Below, piece after piece: positions 49,249 through 59,960 of a stretch of 64,000 nt of DNA (its first letter is position 1; each line of letters opens with the position of its first letter). Made by a program: the position numbers and the translations under genes. Source of the stretch: Carex sylvatica (lineage: Eukaryota; Streptophyta; Magnoliopsida; Poales; Cyperaceae); NCBI GenBank assembly GCA_964058845.1, contig CAXKVR010000213.1:1-64000 (forward strand), read 5' to 3'. The notes under the pieces are model-generated. The model was not told the DNA's origin. It did not search any database and saw only the letters and a program-made list of their open reading frames with translations.

Positions 49249-50858
49249 ATTCAAATTCAAATTAAATTAAGTCTGGTTGTACAACTCAGTATGTCAGTAT
49301 GTCAATATTTTTTATTAGAGGAATTAGCTATCATTTATTAGTTTGTCTAGTTCTGAAACAAAATTTCAAAATTATCTACATGCTTGATTTCTTAACGAGC
49401 ACGAGCACAGTTGTCAACTCGGTATTGTCTTCTCAACTCGAGTTGACTCGCTCATTAACTTAATAAACTGAACACAAGCATACCCCAATTTGCTCGAATT
49501 CGGATCATTAACAGCTCTAACTATGTCTACGGGTTTTTACTTAAAAAAGATGCACTGTAGTATTTGATTGAATTTTGTTGAAAATGTGGGCCAAGCATGT
49601 GTACCACATGTTAAGTTTGTGCTGTAGTGAACTTAGGGCCTATATTCTCTACTCGGCTCCTTTTGTCCTTTTTTTTCGCTTCACAAAAAAACTAGCATTG
49701 CGGCCCGAAAACATATTAAATAATTAATACAGGCGCAGTGTCTGCCACCAAACTCGAGTCTAGTCGAACAAAGGTTCCTTCTTAGGTCTAAAAAGTTAGG
49801 CCCAAGTACTCCATGTTTCCACCAGTTACAAGCAGTATTCTAAATAGCACGCTATAGCGATGCTGTCGCGTTTTTGAACATTAAACGCTAAGTTATGAGA
49901 TAAAAGTGCACTATTTTAGCTATGACATCTATAGCGTTAATAGTGATTCACTATTTGCACTACACACTATGTACTATAGCACACATTATGCTACAGTGCA
50001 CTCTATGCTATATTGGCTTTTATTTTTAGGTCCAAACTGAATTCAAACTCAAATTAAATTAAGTCTGGTTGTACAACTCAGTATGTCAGTATGCTAATAT
50101 TTTTTATTAGAGGAATTAGCTATCATTTATTAGTTTGTCTAGTTCTGAAACAAAATTTCAAAATTATCTACATGCTTGATTTCTTAACGAGCACGAATTA
50201 ATTTGAGCATTTAACGAATTGAGCACGAGCACAGTTGTCAACTCGGTATTGTCTTCTCAACTCGAGTTGACTCGCTCATTAACTTAATAAACTGAACACA
50301 AGCATACCCCAATTTGCTCGAATTCGGATCATTAACAGCTCTAACTATGTCTACGGGTTTTTACTTAAAAAAAATGCACTGTAGTATTTGATTGAATTTT
50401 GTTGAAAATGTGGGCCAAGCATGTGTACCACATGTTAAGTTGGACTTAGGGCCTATATTCTCTACTCGACCCCTTTTGCCCTTTTTTTCGCTTCACAAAA
50501 AAACTAGCATTGCGGCCCGAAAACACATTAAATAATTAATACAGGCGCAGTGTCTGCCACTAAACTCGAGTCTAGTCGAACAAAGGTTCCTTCTTAGGTC
50601 TAAAAAGTTAGGCTCAAGTACTCCATGTTTCCACCAGTTACAAGCAGTATTCTAAATAGCACGCTATAACGATGCTGTCGCGTTTTTGAACATTAAACGC
50701 TAAGTTATGAGATAAAAGTGCACTATTTTAGCTATGACCTCTATAGTGTTAATAGTGATTCACTATTTGCACTACACACTATGTATTATAGCACACACTA
50801 TGCTACAGCGCACTCTATGCTATATTGGCTTTTATTTTTAGGTCCAAATTGAAATTTA
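49249..50858. repeat. Tandem duplication, 0.8-kb unit, two copies
   Basis: Copy 1 (49249-50040) and copy 2 (50041-50858) run in the same direction with an offset of about 792 bp and look about 97 percent identical. Both start ATTCAAA(T/C)TCAAATTAAA and end near TTTTTAGGTCCAAA. Copy 2 has an extra GAATTAATTTGAGCATTTAACG stretch of about 26-32 bp near 50195, and copy 1 has a short extra piece near 49620. No gene lies inside; the content is repeat-derived. Confidence 0.9.
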
Positions 50859-53325
50859 TTTTAAGGATCAATTTTTTCAAGATTCGGATTGCTTTTGCTT
50901 TCAAATAGAAAATGATAGATTGTTTATGTCATGATGCTTATTTATTTATTTTTAATAGAAAAAGTTATATAGTTTATACCATGATACTTTTGTTATTTTA
51001 AATGGAAAAAGATAGATAGTGTATGATATTATTATTTATTAGAGATATTTTGAATAGTAATTTAGACTTTGTATTGGTTCAATATGAATATTTTAATTCC
51101 TTAATTAATTTTATATTACTTATTGTTCTATGAGACTTTAGATAATGTTAATGATTAGTAAAAATATAAAACATGATTTTTAAAAAAAAAAAATGCTATG
51201 TAGAATAGATTTCGCTTTAGCTACACTATCCTAGCTATATGCAATAGCTTTTTTTTTTAGTCTTTCCGCGATGACGTCAATAAGCTATTTAGAACCTTGT
51301 AGCCAATAATATGTTAAGCTAGTTCAAACGTCATATAAACAAAGTTCAAACGTAATCCAATTCACAGTAATAAGTAGATTAAATATTGAAAATGACCACC
51401 ATGTTTCTCCGAGTTTGTTGACACTTGTAAGGTTTTGCACATGTACCAGATGAAAAAACCAAAATGTACATGTACAAAACCTAATCAACAAACAAAACTA
51501 GATATTCTTCTATGACTTCAGTTTCGGTGTCAATGCACCTAGTGAATCATCTTCATCACAAAAGACTAATGTAGGAAATAAACTAACAAAATTCATGTAA
51601 TTAACATCCATTAGCAACCTAAAATGATATGACAGGTTTCAAATTATGATACCTTTGCATTAATAAATTAGCAAAGCAGAAATACATGTAGAACTAGAAA
51701 CCAATGACTAATTTTAAAATACTCAGCAATAATAATTCTAAATTTAATTGTCACAAACATGTAGATTTGAACAAAAAAGCAGTAAAGTAGACATTAACCA
51801 CAAACACTATTACTGAAAATGACAAACAACTATTTAATTGTGATAAATACTATCAGTAAGCAGAAAGTAGATAAACTCTCAACAGTCCCATTCTTTAAAT
51901 AAAATGGCAATTCAACCAACTAACTCAGATTTAAGTCTTGATCCACCACTTTAATCCAGTAACAAAAACTACTCAATGAAAAATAATTTTTGTAGTTACA
52001 AGGACCGCAAATAGGAACTTCTGCATGCTTCAGTAATTATGTGCACCGTCCGTTTAGTAATTAAAAAAAAGGAAGGCAGGAGAAAGTTTAATCAACCATT
52101 CTGCTACATGGTTGACCACCAACTAGTGCGATATTCAAACCAGTCTTTAATTTGTGCATTAATAAAAAAATGAGGATGAAATGTTAAAACCAATCAAGTA
52201 ATTGCTAATAAAAAAATAACTACAAGGAAGCTGCTATATTTGTTTGTTGTTTCACAGGCAATATTCAAATTAGTCTTTAATTCTGTGCATTACTAAAAAA
52301 AAAATAAACATAATGGAATGTTAATACCAGTCAGTAATTGCTAATAAAAAAAATAACTACAAGAAATATAACTATAAGGAAGCTGCTACATTTGTTTGCT
52401 GTTTCACAGGCAATAACAAACCAAAATACAGTTTTGCAATTATGAAAAGAAATAATGTACTTCTCCCTACAAAATTTGAGCAAAATAACAACAACATCAT
52501 ATAAACAAAAGGCACAAAGTGGATTACTGTTCAATTGTTTACAAGACAACTTTCGAATACTGACTATTCTATGTCCAAAAAGTAGTAAGAACAATTTACA
52601 AAAATAGGAACAATTTACAAGGCCGTAATATAACTAGAAAAATATTATGTCAAGTCCCCTATGGTATGGTGGATGAAAAGCAACTCTTTTCTAAATTTTA
52701 ACATAAACTAACTACAAAGTGAGTAACAGTGCAAGTGACAGTTAAACTGGTACGACTAAATTGAGAGGCAACAACTAGGACAACAGCAGTTTACCTAAAT
52801 TTCTTAGGATTTTTTGAAAATTGAAAGCACATAAGAATGGATTAGGAAACAAAAGATGATTTCAAAATGCAACAATTTTAAGAAGAAAATTCAGTATGTG
52901 AAACCTAGCCAATCTCAATACATGGAAATTGAGGACATTTCACTAGCCAATCTCAGCTAGAGATTGAGAGATTTTAAAATTCACCAACACCAATATAATG
53001 GCAGAAGTATATTACTGACTCACATTTATTTACCTATCCTTTCTTTGGCACAAAGAGGAACATGCACCATTATACCATCCGATGTGACTTTTTATTTGAG
53101 GCGCAAGAGGTTTCAAGCATGAGAAAACTTCACGTTACCTGGAACACAAAACAGATAAAAGAAAACACTGAAGGATCATAATGTTTGAGACATGGAGAGA
53201 AATTCTTTCTGTTAGTCCAATAAGATTTGCATTTTACACCTCAAAGTTCACAAACTAAGGACCAGGATTCATCAGTTTGGTAATTTGCTATCAGACACAT
53301 TAATCATCACACTTACATTATAATT
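50859..53325. other. Gene-free AT-rich stretch
   Basis: No gene is supportable. An imperfect tandem duplication of about 140 bp (AGTCTTTAATT...GTTTCACAGGCAAT) lies at 52130-52412. A possible minus-strand exon-like block at about 53035-53140 is bounded by acceptor- and donor-like sites, but it has no identifiable domain. Confidence 0.45.
52130..52412. repeat. Imperfect tandem duplication, about 140-bp unit
   Basis: Both copies carry CAGTCTTTAATT or its variant, TAATTGCTAATAAAAAAA, GGAAGCTGCTA(T/C)ATTTG and TTTCACAGGCAAT in that order. Small indels separate them. Confidence 0.75.
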
Positions 53326-53329
53326 TAGG

Positions 53330-54357
53330 AAAAATTTGCAGTATACCAATACAAACTTTTGAAATAGACAATATTCCCATAAAATCATCATAATATCTGT
53401 TATACCCATAAAAATTTAACATTCTTATTTATTTCCCCTTCTAATTATTTAACTTTTTATTTTATTATTTTAAATAAATAAATGACTAATATACCCCCCC
53501 TATATTTTAACGGGAAGTATCCATTTCTAATCATTTAATTATTTTCTTCCTCCCTTCTCCCGAAAGGAGCAAATGTTTCTCCCTCGTGTCGTGTCTCTCT
53601 CAACTCCTGTTCTCCTACCCTCATATGCGTCTCTCTCAGCAAAACCAAGATTTTTCTGTAGATCGCACAACAAATTCTTAGCGCTAGTTCTCCCTCGTGC
53701 GTGTCTCAACAAAATCAAGAAAATTCGTAGCTCAAGCCATTGATGTTGAATTTGATCACATCTTTATCCTTCAGATTTTGTGGTTTTGATCTCATTTGAT
53801 CTAATTAAAGATCTGATCATACAATTGTCGAAACTATATTCATATATTTGATCAATTTTGCATATTTGTTTTGTTTATTTTTTGGGTAAGATGGAGGGAC
53901 CAAAGGTGAACAGTAATGGCGTTTTTCTTATTGGTAGCCTAAATGCCTCAGGTGCTTTGATTACCTACGACAGCTCCAGCATTTCTCTAAATGATCATTG
54001 GAGTATCTTTTTTCTCAATTCTAAATCGTCAAATTAAAGGAAAGGAATTTTCTAGCACAGAAAGGAGGAAAGATGACTGTTAGACGGGAGAAAACATTAG
54101 GCGTCTTTCATTTTTCTTATTCAATCATTGTGTAAATTTCAACATTTTAGAAATTCAAGTGGATACCTCCAGTAAAAATTCAAGGGTATATTGGTCAATC
54201 CACTTTGTAAGATAATTAAAGAAAAGATTAACTAATTAAAAGGGGATAGGAGTAAGAATTTTAAATTTTGATGGGATATTGAATATTATGGTGTTTTTAT
54301 GGGAATATTGGCTATTTCAAAAGTTTGCATGGGTACACTAGAAATTTTCCCTTTTCT
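53330..54357 (+). mobile_element. 1-kb element with terminal inverted repeats, copy 1
   Basis: The ends pair over about 60 bp: GGAAAAATTTGCAGTATACC at the left and the complement of GGGAAAATTTCTAGTGTACC at the right, then CAAACTTTTGAAATAG in both. The interior has a CT-rich, leader-like segment and a 48-codon open frame at 53891-54037. An inverted copy lies at 56617-57556. The gene-like interior suggests a Mutator-like element that captured host sequence (Pack-MULE), but no 9-bp duplication is visible. Confidence 0.7.
53891..54037 (+). CDS. 48-residue open frame inside the 1-kb element
   Basis: The frame opens MEGPKVNSNGVFLIG and runs to TAA at 54035. An uninterrupted frame of identical length exists in the inverted copy (57057 down to 56911). 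No family is recognised. Seven base differences separate the two copies and five change the amino acid, so there is no sign of selection for a protein. It may be a captured gene fragment. Confidence 0.25.
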   Translation: MEGPKVNSNGVFLIGSLNASGALITYDSSSISLNDHWSIFFLNSKSSN

Positions 54358-56616
54358 TTTACTGTCGCTTTCGATAGCTCCAGACTCCTGTTCTCATGGC
54401 TCTCGCCTTTCCATCTCTTTCTGCTTTCTTCTTCAAATTACCTCTCATCTTCAGCACGGATTCGAGCACGGCGTAGGCATCACTTTCTCTATCGTATCTA
54501 ATTTTTTTCTCGTTTTATTTTGTCATTAAGAAGACCAAATGGAAACTAAACTTCGATCAAGAAAAAATGCTACTACAGCATTAGAATTAAAGGTAAAAAG
54601 TATATGCATAGCTACTTCCAATAACATAGTCTAGTTGAATTAATGTGGGTATCCCTGAGTTGAAAGGTGTGACAACACCTGCTGTGTTAAATTTATTTCT
54701 GCAAGGGAGAGTCGGTAGCATCTGTAACCAGTCTTGATGCTGTTGTAAGATCCTCACCGTAAGAGAATTTAATATAAATCACACTTTTCTCTTGGAAAAT
54801 TAGCAAAAAAGATGTCATATTTTCCTTATCGCAATTGTCCCCTTTCTTTCCAACATGTTTAAAATGTCTCCCGTGTTGTAGTAATTCAATAGGTGGTGGA
54901 TGTGATTGCTTGACCTTACCAATACTAGTCCTATTAATTGATAATAGACGGAGAATAATAGAATGATGATTTAATAACAGAAAGTAAAAGAAGAAATAAC
55001 AAAATTGAGTATAGTTAAAACGAAAACGTTGATACTATGAAATGCTTAACAATTCTTGATAAGGATTTAATAAGAGTGGCATTAGTTACAGAAAGTAAAG
55101 CTTAACAATTCTTGATAAGGATTATTTTTTTAAGAGCTGCATACTAAAGGTAGTAAAGACTGATTGATAATTGGAGATTTAGTTTCAAAATATTCAACGT
55201 AATTGGGGCTTTTCTCAAATACTGAATTTTCAAGGATTTTCTTTGTAATTTCATAGTTATTAAGAGGATTTTGTGGCAAATCTGTTTTTACTTGAAGTAG
55301 GAATAAAGTAAGTGATGTACTTCTAACTTCATTTGTATTGAGCAAAGGAAGCATCTCTGACTCCTGGTTGGGTTCTGCAGCTTTATCGAAATATGCATAC
55401 TACACTTGTACTGAAATTGATGGAATTTACCGTCTCAGACCTTGCGGAAGTAATTCTCTGTAATTACTTTCAATTTTAGAATGTTCTTTTTGTATTGGAA
55501 AAAATTCAAAACTTTTTGGTATACATGAAAAGGGGTTTGGCCAATTAACACACCAGATGAACTAGATACTGGTACGGTAATATCATGAGGCCATTCTTCA
55601 ATTTTCAGTGCCAGTAGGAGCTGGTGTGGCAGTGTGGTTTGAGTCTGTCCTCGTATCAAGTCATCTTGAATTGCTCCTATTGCCAAAATTTTGTGAGTAT
55701 GATACAGATATACAACACCATATTTAAGGTAGGGATAATCCCTGTACTTGTTAGTTTTGTATAGGTCACTCGTACTTCTCCAAATGAAGAGGAACTCATT
55801 GCCATGGCAACCCTATCATCTCTCAAACTAAATTTGAAATCAATTTAGAAGAAATTAAAGAAATTGGGCTCCCTACAGAAGATTTGTTCCAGATGTTATA
55901 GCCAGCTAATGTCTCTTTGCTTGACAAGGGAATAAAACTGCTGATTATTATTGGTTCCAATGGTTTATTCCTATGCCACTGTCAAAATCAGTATTTTGTG
56001 CATTTCATTTCCTCCAATTCCTGCTAAGGTGGGCAGTGTAATTGAATCTTGATATATTATATTTTTGGAATTTGTGATGGATTGGATGTGGCGAGGAGTG
56101 CTGCAATTGGTATTGTGGCGGCACAATCTGCATTTTAGTTTGAAAATAACGTGCTTGACAATTTTTTAGTGACTAATATTTGAGGTATTTCCGTATTTGC
56201 AGTATTTAATTGGAACCTAATATTTTCCACTAGTTTGCTATTGGACTATTATTGGTAATTTGGTTCTATTACTGAACTGGTGACGGCAAGTGTCTGTCAC
56301 TGGTCACTGTCACGGCTAATAATTTCCACTAGTATTTAATTGGAACCTAATATTTTCCACTAGTTACTATTGAACTATTTTTGGTAATATGGTACTAGTA
56401 CTGTGGCAAAAGTGTCTGTCACTGTTTACTTACAGCTGCTACGTGCCTGGACTCTATGTTATAACCTTTTCAAGTTGTAACTTTTTTTCAAGCTGCTACG
56501 TGCTAGTTTCTTTTCAAGTTGTAACTTCCTCTTTTTTTATTTTTAACTCTATGCTTGTTAATTTGACTGTAAGAGGGGCCTTTTATGTTATGGTCCAGAA
56601 TCTGTAATAAATTATA
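54358..56616. other. Spacer between the inverted 1-kb elements
   Basis: Minus-strand open frames of 74 and 83 residues at 55130-55354 and 55435-55686 have ordinary amino acid composition (for example KIEEWPHDITVPVSSSSG) but no family I can name. A plus-strand ATG at 54540 with 18 codons before a GTAAAA donor also looks exon-like. They could be pieces of one decayed or captured gene. Tandem repeats lie at 56201-56425. Confidence 0.35.
56201..56425. repeat. Tandem duplication, 130-bp unit
   Basis: AGTATTTAATTGGAACCTAA at 56201 recurs at 56331, each time followed by TATTTTCCACTAGTT and, further on, GTGTCTGTCACTG. A second, shorter duplication (CTGCTACGTGC ... TTTTCAAGTTGTAACTT) lies at about 56434-56527. 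Confidence 0.85.
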
Positions 56617-57556
56617 GGGAAAATTTCTAGTGTATCTATGCAAACTTTTGAAATAGCCAATATTTCCATATTCTTATCAAAATTTAAAATTCTTACTCCT
56701 ATCCCCTTTTAATTGGTTAATCTTTTCTTTAATTATCTTACAAAGTGGATTGACCAATATACCCTTGAATTTTTACTGGAGGTATCCACTTGAATTTCTA
56801 AAATGTTGAAATTTACACAATGATTGAATAAGAAAAATGAAAGACGCCTAATGTTTCCTCCCGTCTAATAGTCATCTTTCCTCCTTTTTGTGCTAGAAAA
56901 TTCCTTTCCTTTAATTTGACGATTTAGATTTGAGAAAAAAGGTACTCCGATGATCATTTAGAGAAATGCTAGAGCTGTCGTAGGTAATCAAAGCACCTGA
57001 GGCATTTGGGCTACCAATAAGAAAAACACCATTACTGTTCACCTTTGTTCCCTCCATCTTACCCAAAAAATAAACAAAACAAATATGCAAAATTGATCAA
57101 ATATATGAATATAGTTTCGACAATTGTATGATCAGATCTTTAATTAGATCAAATGAGATCAAAACCACAAAATCTGAAGGATAAAGATGTTGTGATCAAA
57201 TTCAACATCAATGGCTTGAGCTACGGATTTTCTCGATTTTGTTGAGACACGCACGCATATGAGGGTCGGAGAACAGGAGTTGAGAGAGACACGACACGAG
57301 GGAGAAACATTTGCTCCTTTCAGGAGAAGGGAGGAAGAAAATAATTAAATGATTAGAAATGGATACTTCCAGTTAAAATATAGGGGGTACATTAGTCATT
57401 TCTTTATTTAAAATAATAAAATAAAAGTTAAATAATTAGAAGGGGAAATAAATAAGAATGTTAAATTTTTATGGGTATAACAGATATTATGATGATTTTA
57501 TGGGGATATTGGCTATTTCAAAAGTTTGTATGGGTATACTGAAAATTTTTCAAAAG
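56617..57556 (-). mobile_element. 1-kb element with terminal inverted repeats, copy 2
   Basis: Full-length inverted counterpart of 53330-54357, about 95 percent identical by eye. It runs from GGGAAAATTTCTAGTG at 56617 to the complement of GAAAAATTTTCAGTATACC near 57556. It lacks about 70 bp of copy 1 near 57250, where copy 1 carries CGTCTCTCTCAGC and a second GCGTGTCTC. The 48-codon frame is kept at 56911-57057 (minus strand). Confidence 0.72.
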
Positions 57557-57588
57557 AAATGGAAAATTTCCAACTAGGCCTGATATTT

Positions 57589-57784
57589 GGAAGCTGCTCG
57601 AATTTAGCCCAAAGGCAGATCCTTAGAGCATTTTTTTTTTTATGAAAACCAGACAGCAGCTGTCAGTTGATTTATTGAAATAAAGCAGTGTCTTACATCA
57701 AGGGCTTAACGGCTCAGAACAAAAGAAATGAATGTGGGTTCACGGAAGCTGCTCGAATTTAGCCCAAGGGCAGATCCTTGTAGC
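57589..57784 (-). mobile_element. Short LINE 3' remnant between 41-bp direct repeats
   Basis: A T-run at 57631-57641 followed by ATGAAAACCAGACAGCAGCTG matches the design of the LINE 3' end at 58268-58300 (T-run, GAAAATCAAGCAGTGGCTG). The 116-bp piece (57630-57743) is flanked by 41-bp repeats at 57589-57629 and 57744-57784 that differ at three positions. Read literally this is a target-primed insertion with an unusually long target duplication. Confidence 0.65.
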
Positions 57785-58267
57785 GAAAACGAGACTGCAT
57801 TCAAGAGATTTCATGGTGGATCTCCACAGAATTGTGAGGAAGGAAATCAAAGCTACAATCTAAGCATTTAGGTTACGTTTGGTTGTAGAGTAAAGTTAAT
57901 GGTGATTAATTGCTTACTCTATTTTACTCTTTATATTTTACATTTTATTTGATAACTTTAAGTTATAATTTAAATTAATACGTGAGGAGTAAGATGCTGA
58001 AAAATAAATCTTTGTATGTGATAATTAGTTCTATCTTGTAGTAAATCCGTATTAATTCTCCCTTTACTCTACCTTGTATTTTACTTTTTGTTTGATGACT
58101 TAAATGTGCTTACTCTACCTCTTACTCCACAATCAAACATAGCTTTAAAATTTGTCCTTTGACTATGGAGAGTTGAGTTCTACTTCATGTAATTGAAAGG
58201 GAAAGGACTACTAGCTATGTAAAATAAACTCTCTTGAAACCTTGTTGTTGATGTTATCATGTCTAAT
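57785..58267. other. Gene-free stretch
   Basis: No gene or bounded repeat is supportable. Words such as TTACTCTA and AGAGTAAA recur in both orientations near 57890-58140, which suggests a decayed MITE. Confidence 0.4.
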
Positions 58268-58666
58268 TTTTTTTTTTTTTTTTGAAAATCAAGCAGTGGC
58301 TGCCAGATGTGCTGTATATTAAAAACTTGGTACCAGATACAACCCTCAACCACAATAGCTTACAATTGGAAGCATCTACCAAAAAGAAAATAGTGACATC
58401 ACAACTTGCAAATTAACACAACTAGCCTATGTACCTATCTATACACTATCATTTGCACCACTTTTTCCACAGTGTCGCCTCTTGAATCACCCAGTTAGCC
58501 ACCACGTCAGTTGGTATCCATTTTCCTTCAAAAACTTTGAGATTCCTGTTTCTCCATATTGTCCAGCATGTGCATGAGAAGAAAACCTTCCATCTGTGTT
58601 TTTCCCGTTTGGAAGCCGGTACCAGTGCCGATTTGCTCCAAATTTCCTGTACTGAGTCAGCAACGT
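58268..58666 (-). mobile_element. LINE D, 3' piece (left of the LTR)
   Basis: A T-run at 58268-58285 marks the poly(A) tail. The minus strand encodes the C-terminal end of an L1 ORF2 (ADSVQEIWSKSAL, then FSCTCWTIWRNRNLKVFEG). It stops at 58666, where the inserted LTR begins, and resumes at 62605. Confidence 0.8.
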
Positions 58667-58695
58667 TGTAACATTTCGTCATGTCAACTTTTTAG

Positions 58696-59960
58696 TTTTA
58701 TATTTGAATTTTGTGGACAAAATTATTTTTAATGGGGCGAAAGATGTAACGTTCCATCATGTCAACTCTTTAGTTATTAACATAAACCATTACGAGAGAA
58801 CATAACGACTATTATAATATATATGTAACACTTCATCACAATTAGGCATTTTAGAGCATATTTAAAATACGATAATTTTTATACAAATCAATACTAGAAA
58901 GTTTAAACACTTTGTAAAATAAATCTCAAATAAGAAATCAATCTAATATACACGCACCTTGAGTTAGGATCGCACGCACAATTATCCATATAGAAAAGAT
59001 CGTAATAAATCTTGTAGAAAAATACAAATATTTCTGAAATAAATGTATGTTTACCTGGCCGCAACAATTAGGACATAAATACTAATCAAACATATAATTA
59101 AAACCTAAATTTGGACTATCCTTTTTTATAACCTTCTAAATTTAGTTTCAGCTGGATTTTTCAGACAGACAGTTGTTAATACTCTAATCGCAGGTTACTC
59201 ATATTAATTCGGAATTGTATGAAAGTTAATTAGTATCTACGACTTTTGTTTAGAAAACTATCCCAAATTTTAAACATAGAATTATCCATAAAATTTCAAA
59301 GTCAGTAAACAGTGTTGTTCAAAAACTGCAGACCTCTGTCAACTATTTTAATCATTCCGCCTCACAGGAAATTATGATTAAGTTGAAATCGGTCGTGTTT
59401 GAACCGTAACAGAAAATCCAACGATTTTGAATGAATAATATCTGCATATATGCAAGTAAAAAAAAATAAACTCACCCAAAAAAAAAAAAAAACAATATTT
59501 CTACTATATATAGAAGTAAAAATAAATATATATGCAAGTATTATATTCCTTTTGTTAGTCATTTGATATATTTCGACATCTGAGATCATCCCCGAATGAA
59601 TGAGATTGTCTCTGTTAATTCAAATTGATATTCTCATACAAAGATAATTTCGTTAATTTAATTAGCCATTATCCCGTCTTGAAACTGTTTCACTGCCCAT
59701 AATGATTTATTTTGAATCTATCCATTACTTCGAAGTTGTTGATTACCGATCAAATAAATTTACATCCTTGTCTGATTTTAGTTAACTTTATATTTTATTA
59801 TTAATCTCATTAAATTTGTTAGTATATCATTTGATTTGTTTTGCAAAATAAAATTTATAATTTCATCAGAGTCGCACAATAGAAGCATGGTGCATTTATA
59901 TACAATTTTATATTTGAATTTTGCGGACAAATTTTTTTTTGAAGATGGGAATAATGTAAC
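58696..59960. repeat. Direct repeat inside the LTR
   Basis: TTTTATATTTGAATTTTG followed by (T/C)GGACAAA occurs at 58696 and at 59906, each followed after about 25 bases by TGTAAC. A further TGTAAC(A/G)TT(T/C)C(G/A)TCATGTC pair lies at 58667 and 58747. These may mark a nested or partly duplicated LTR start. Confidence 0.6.
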
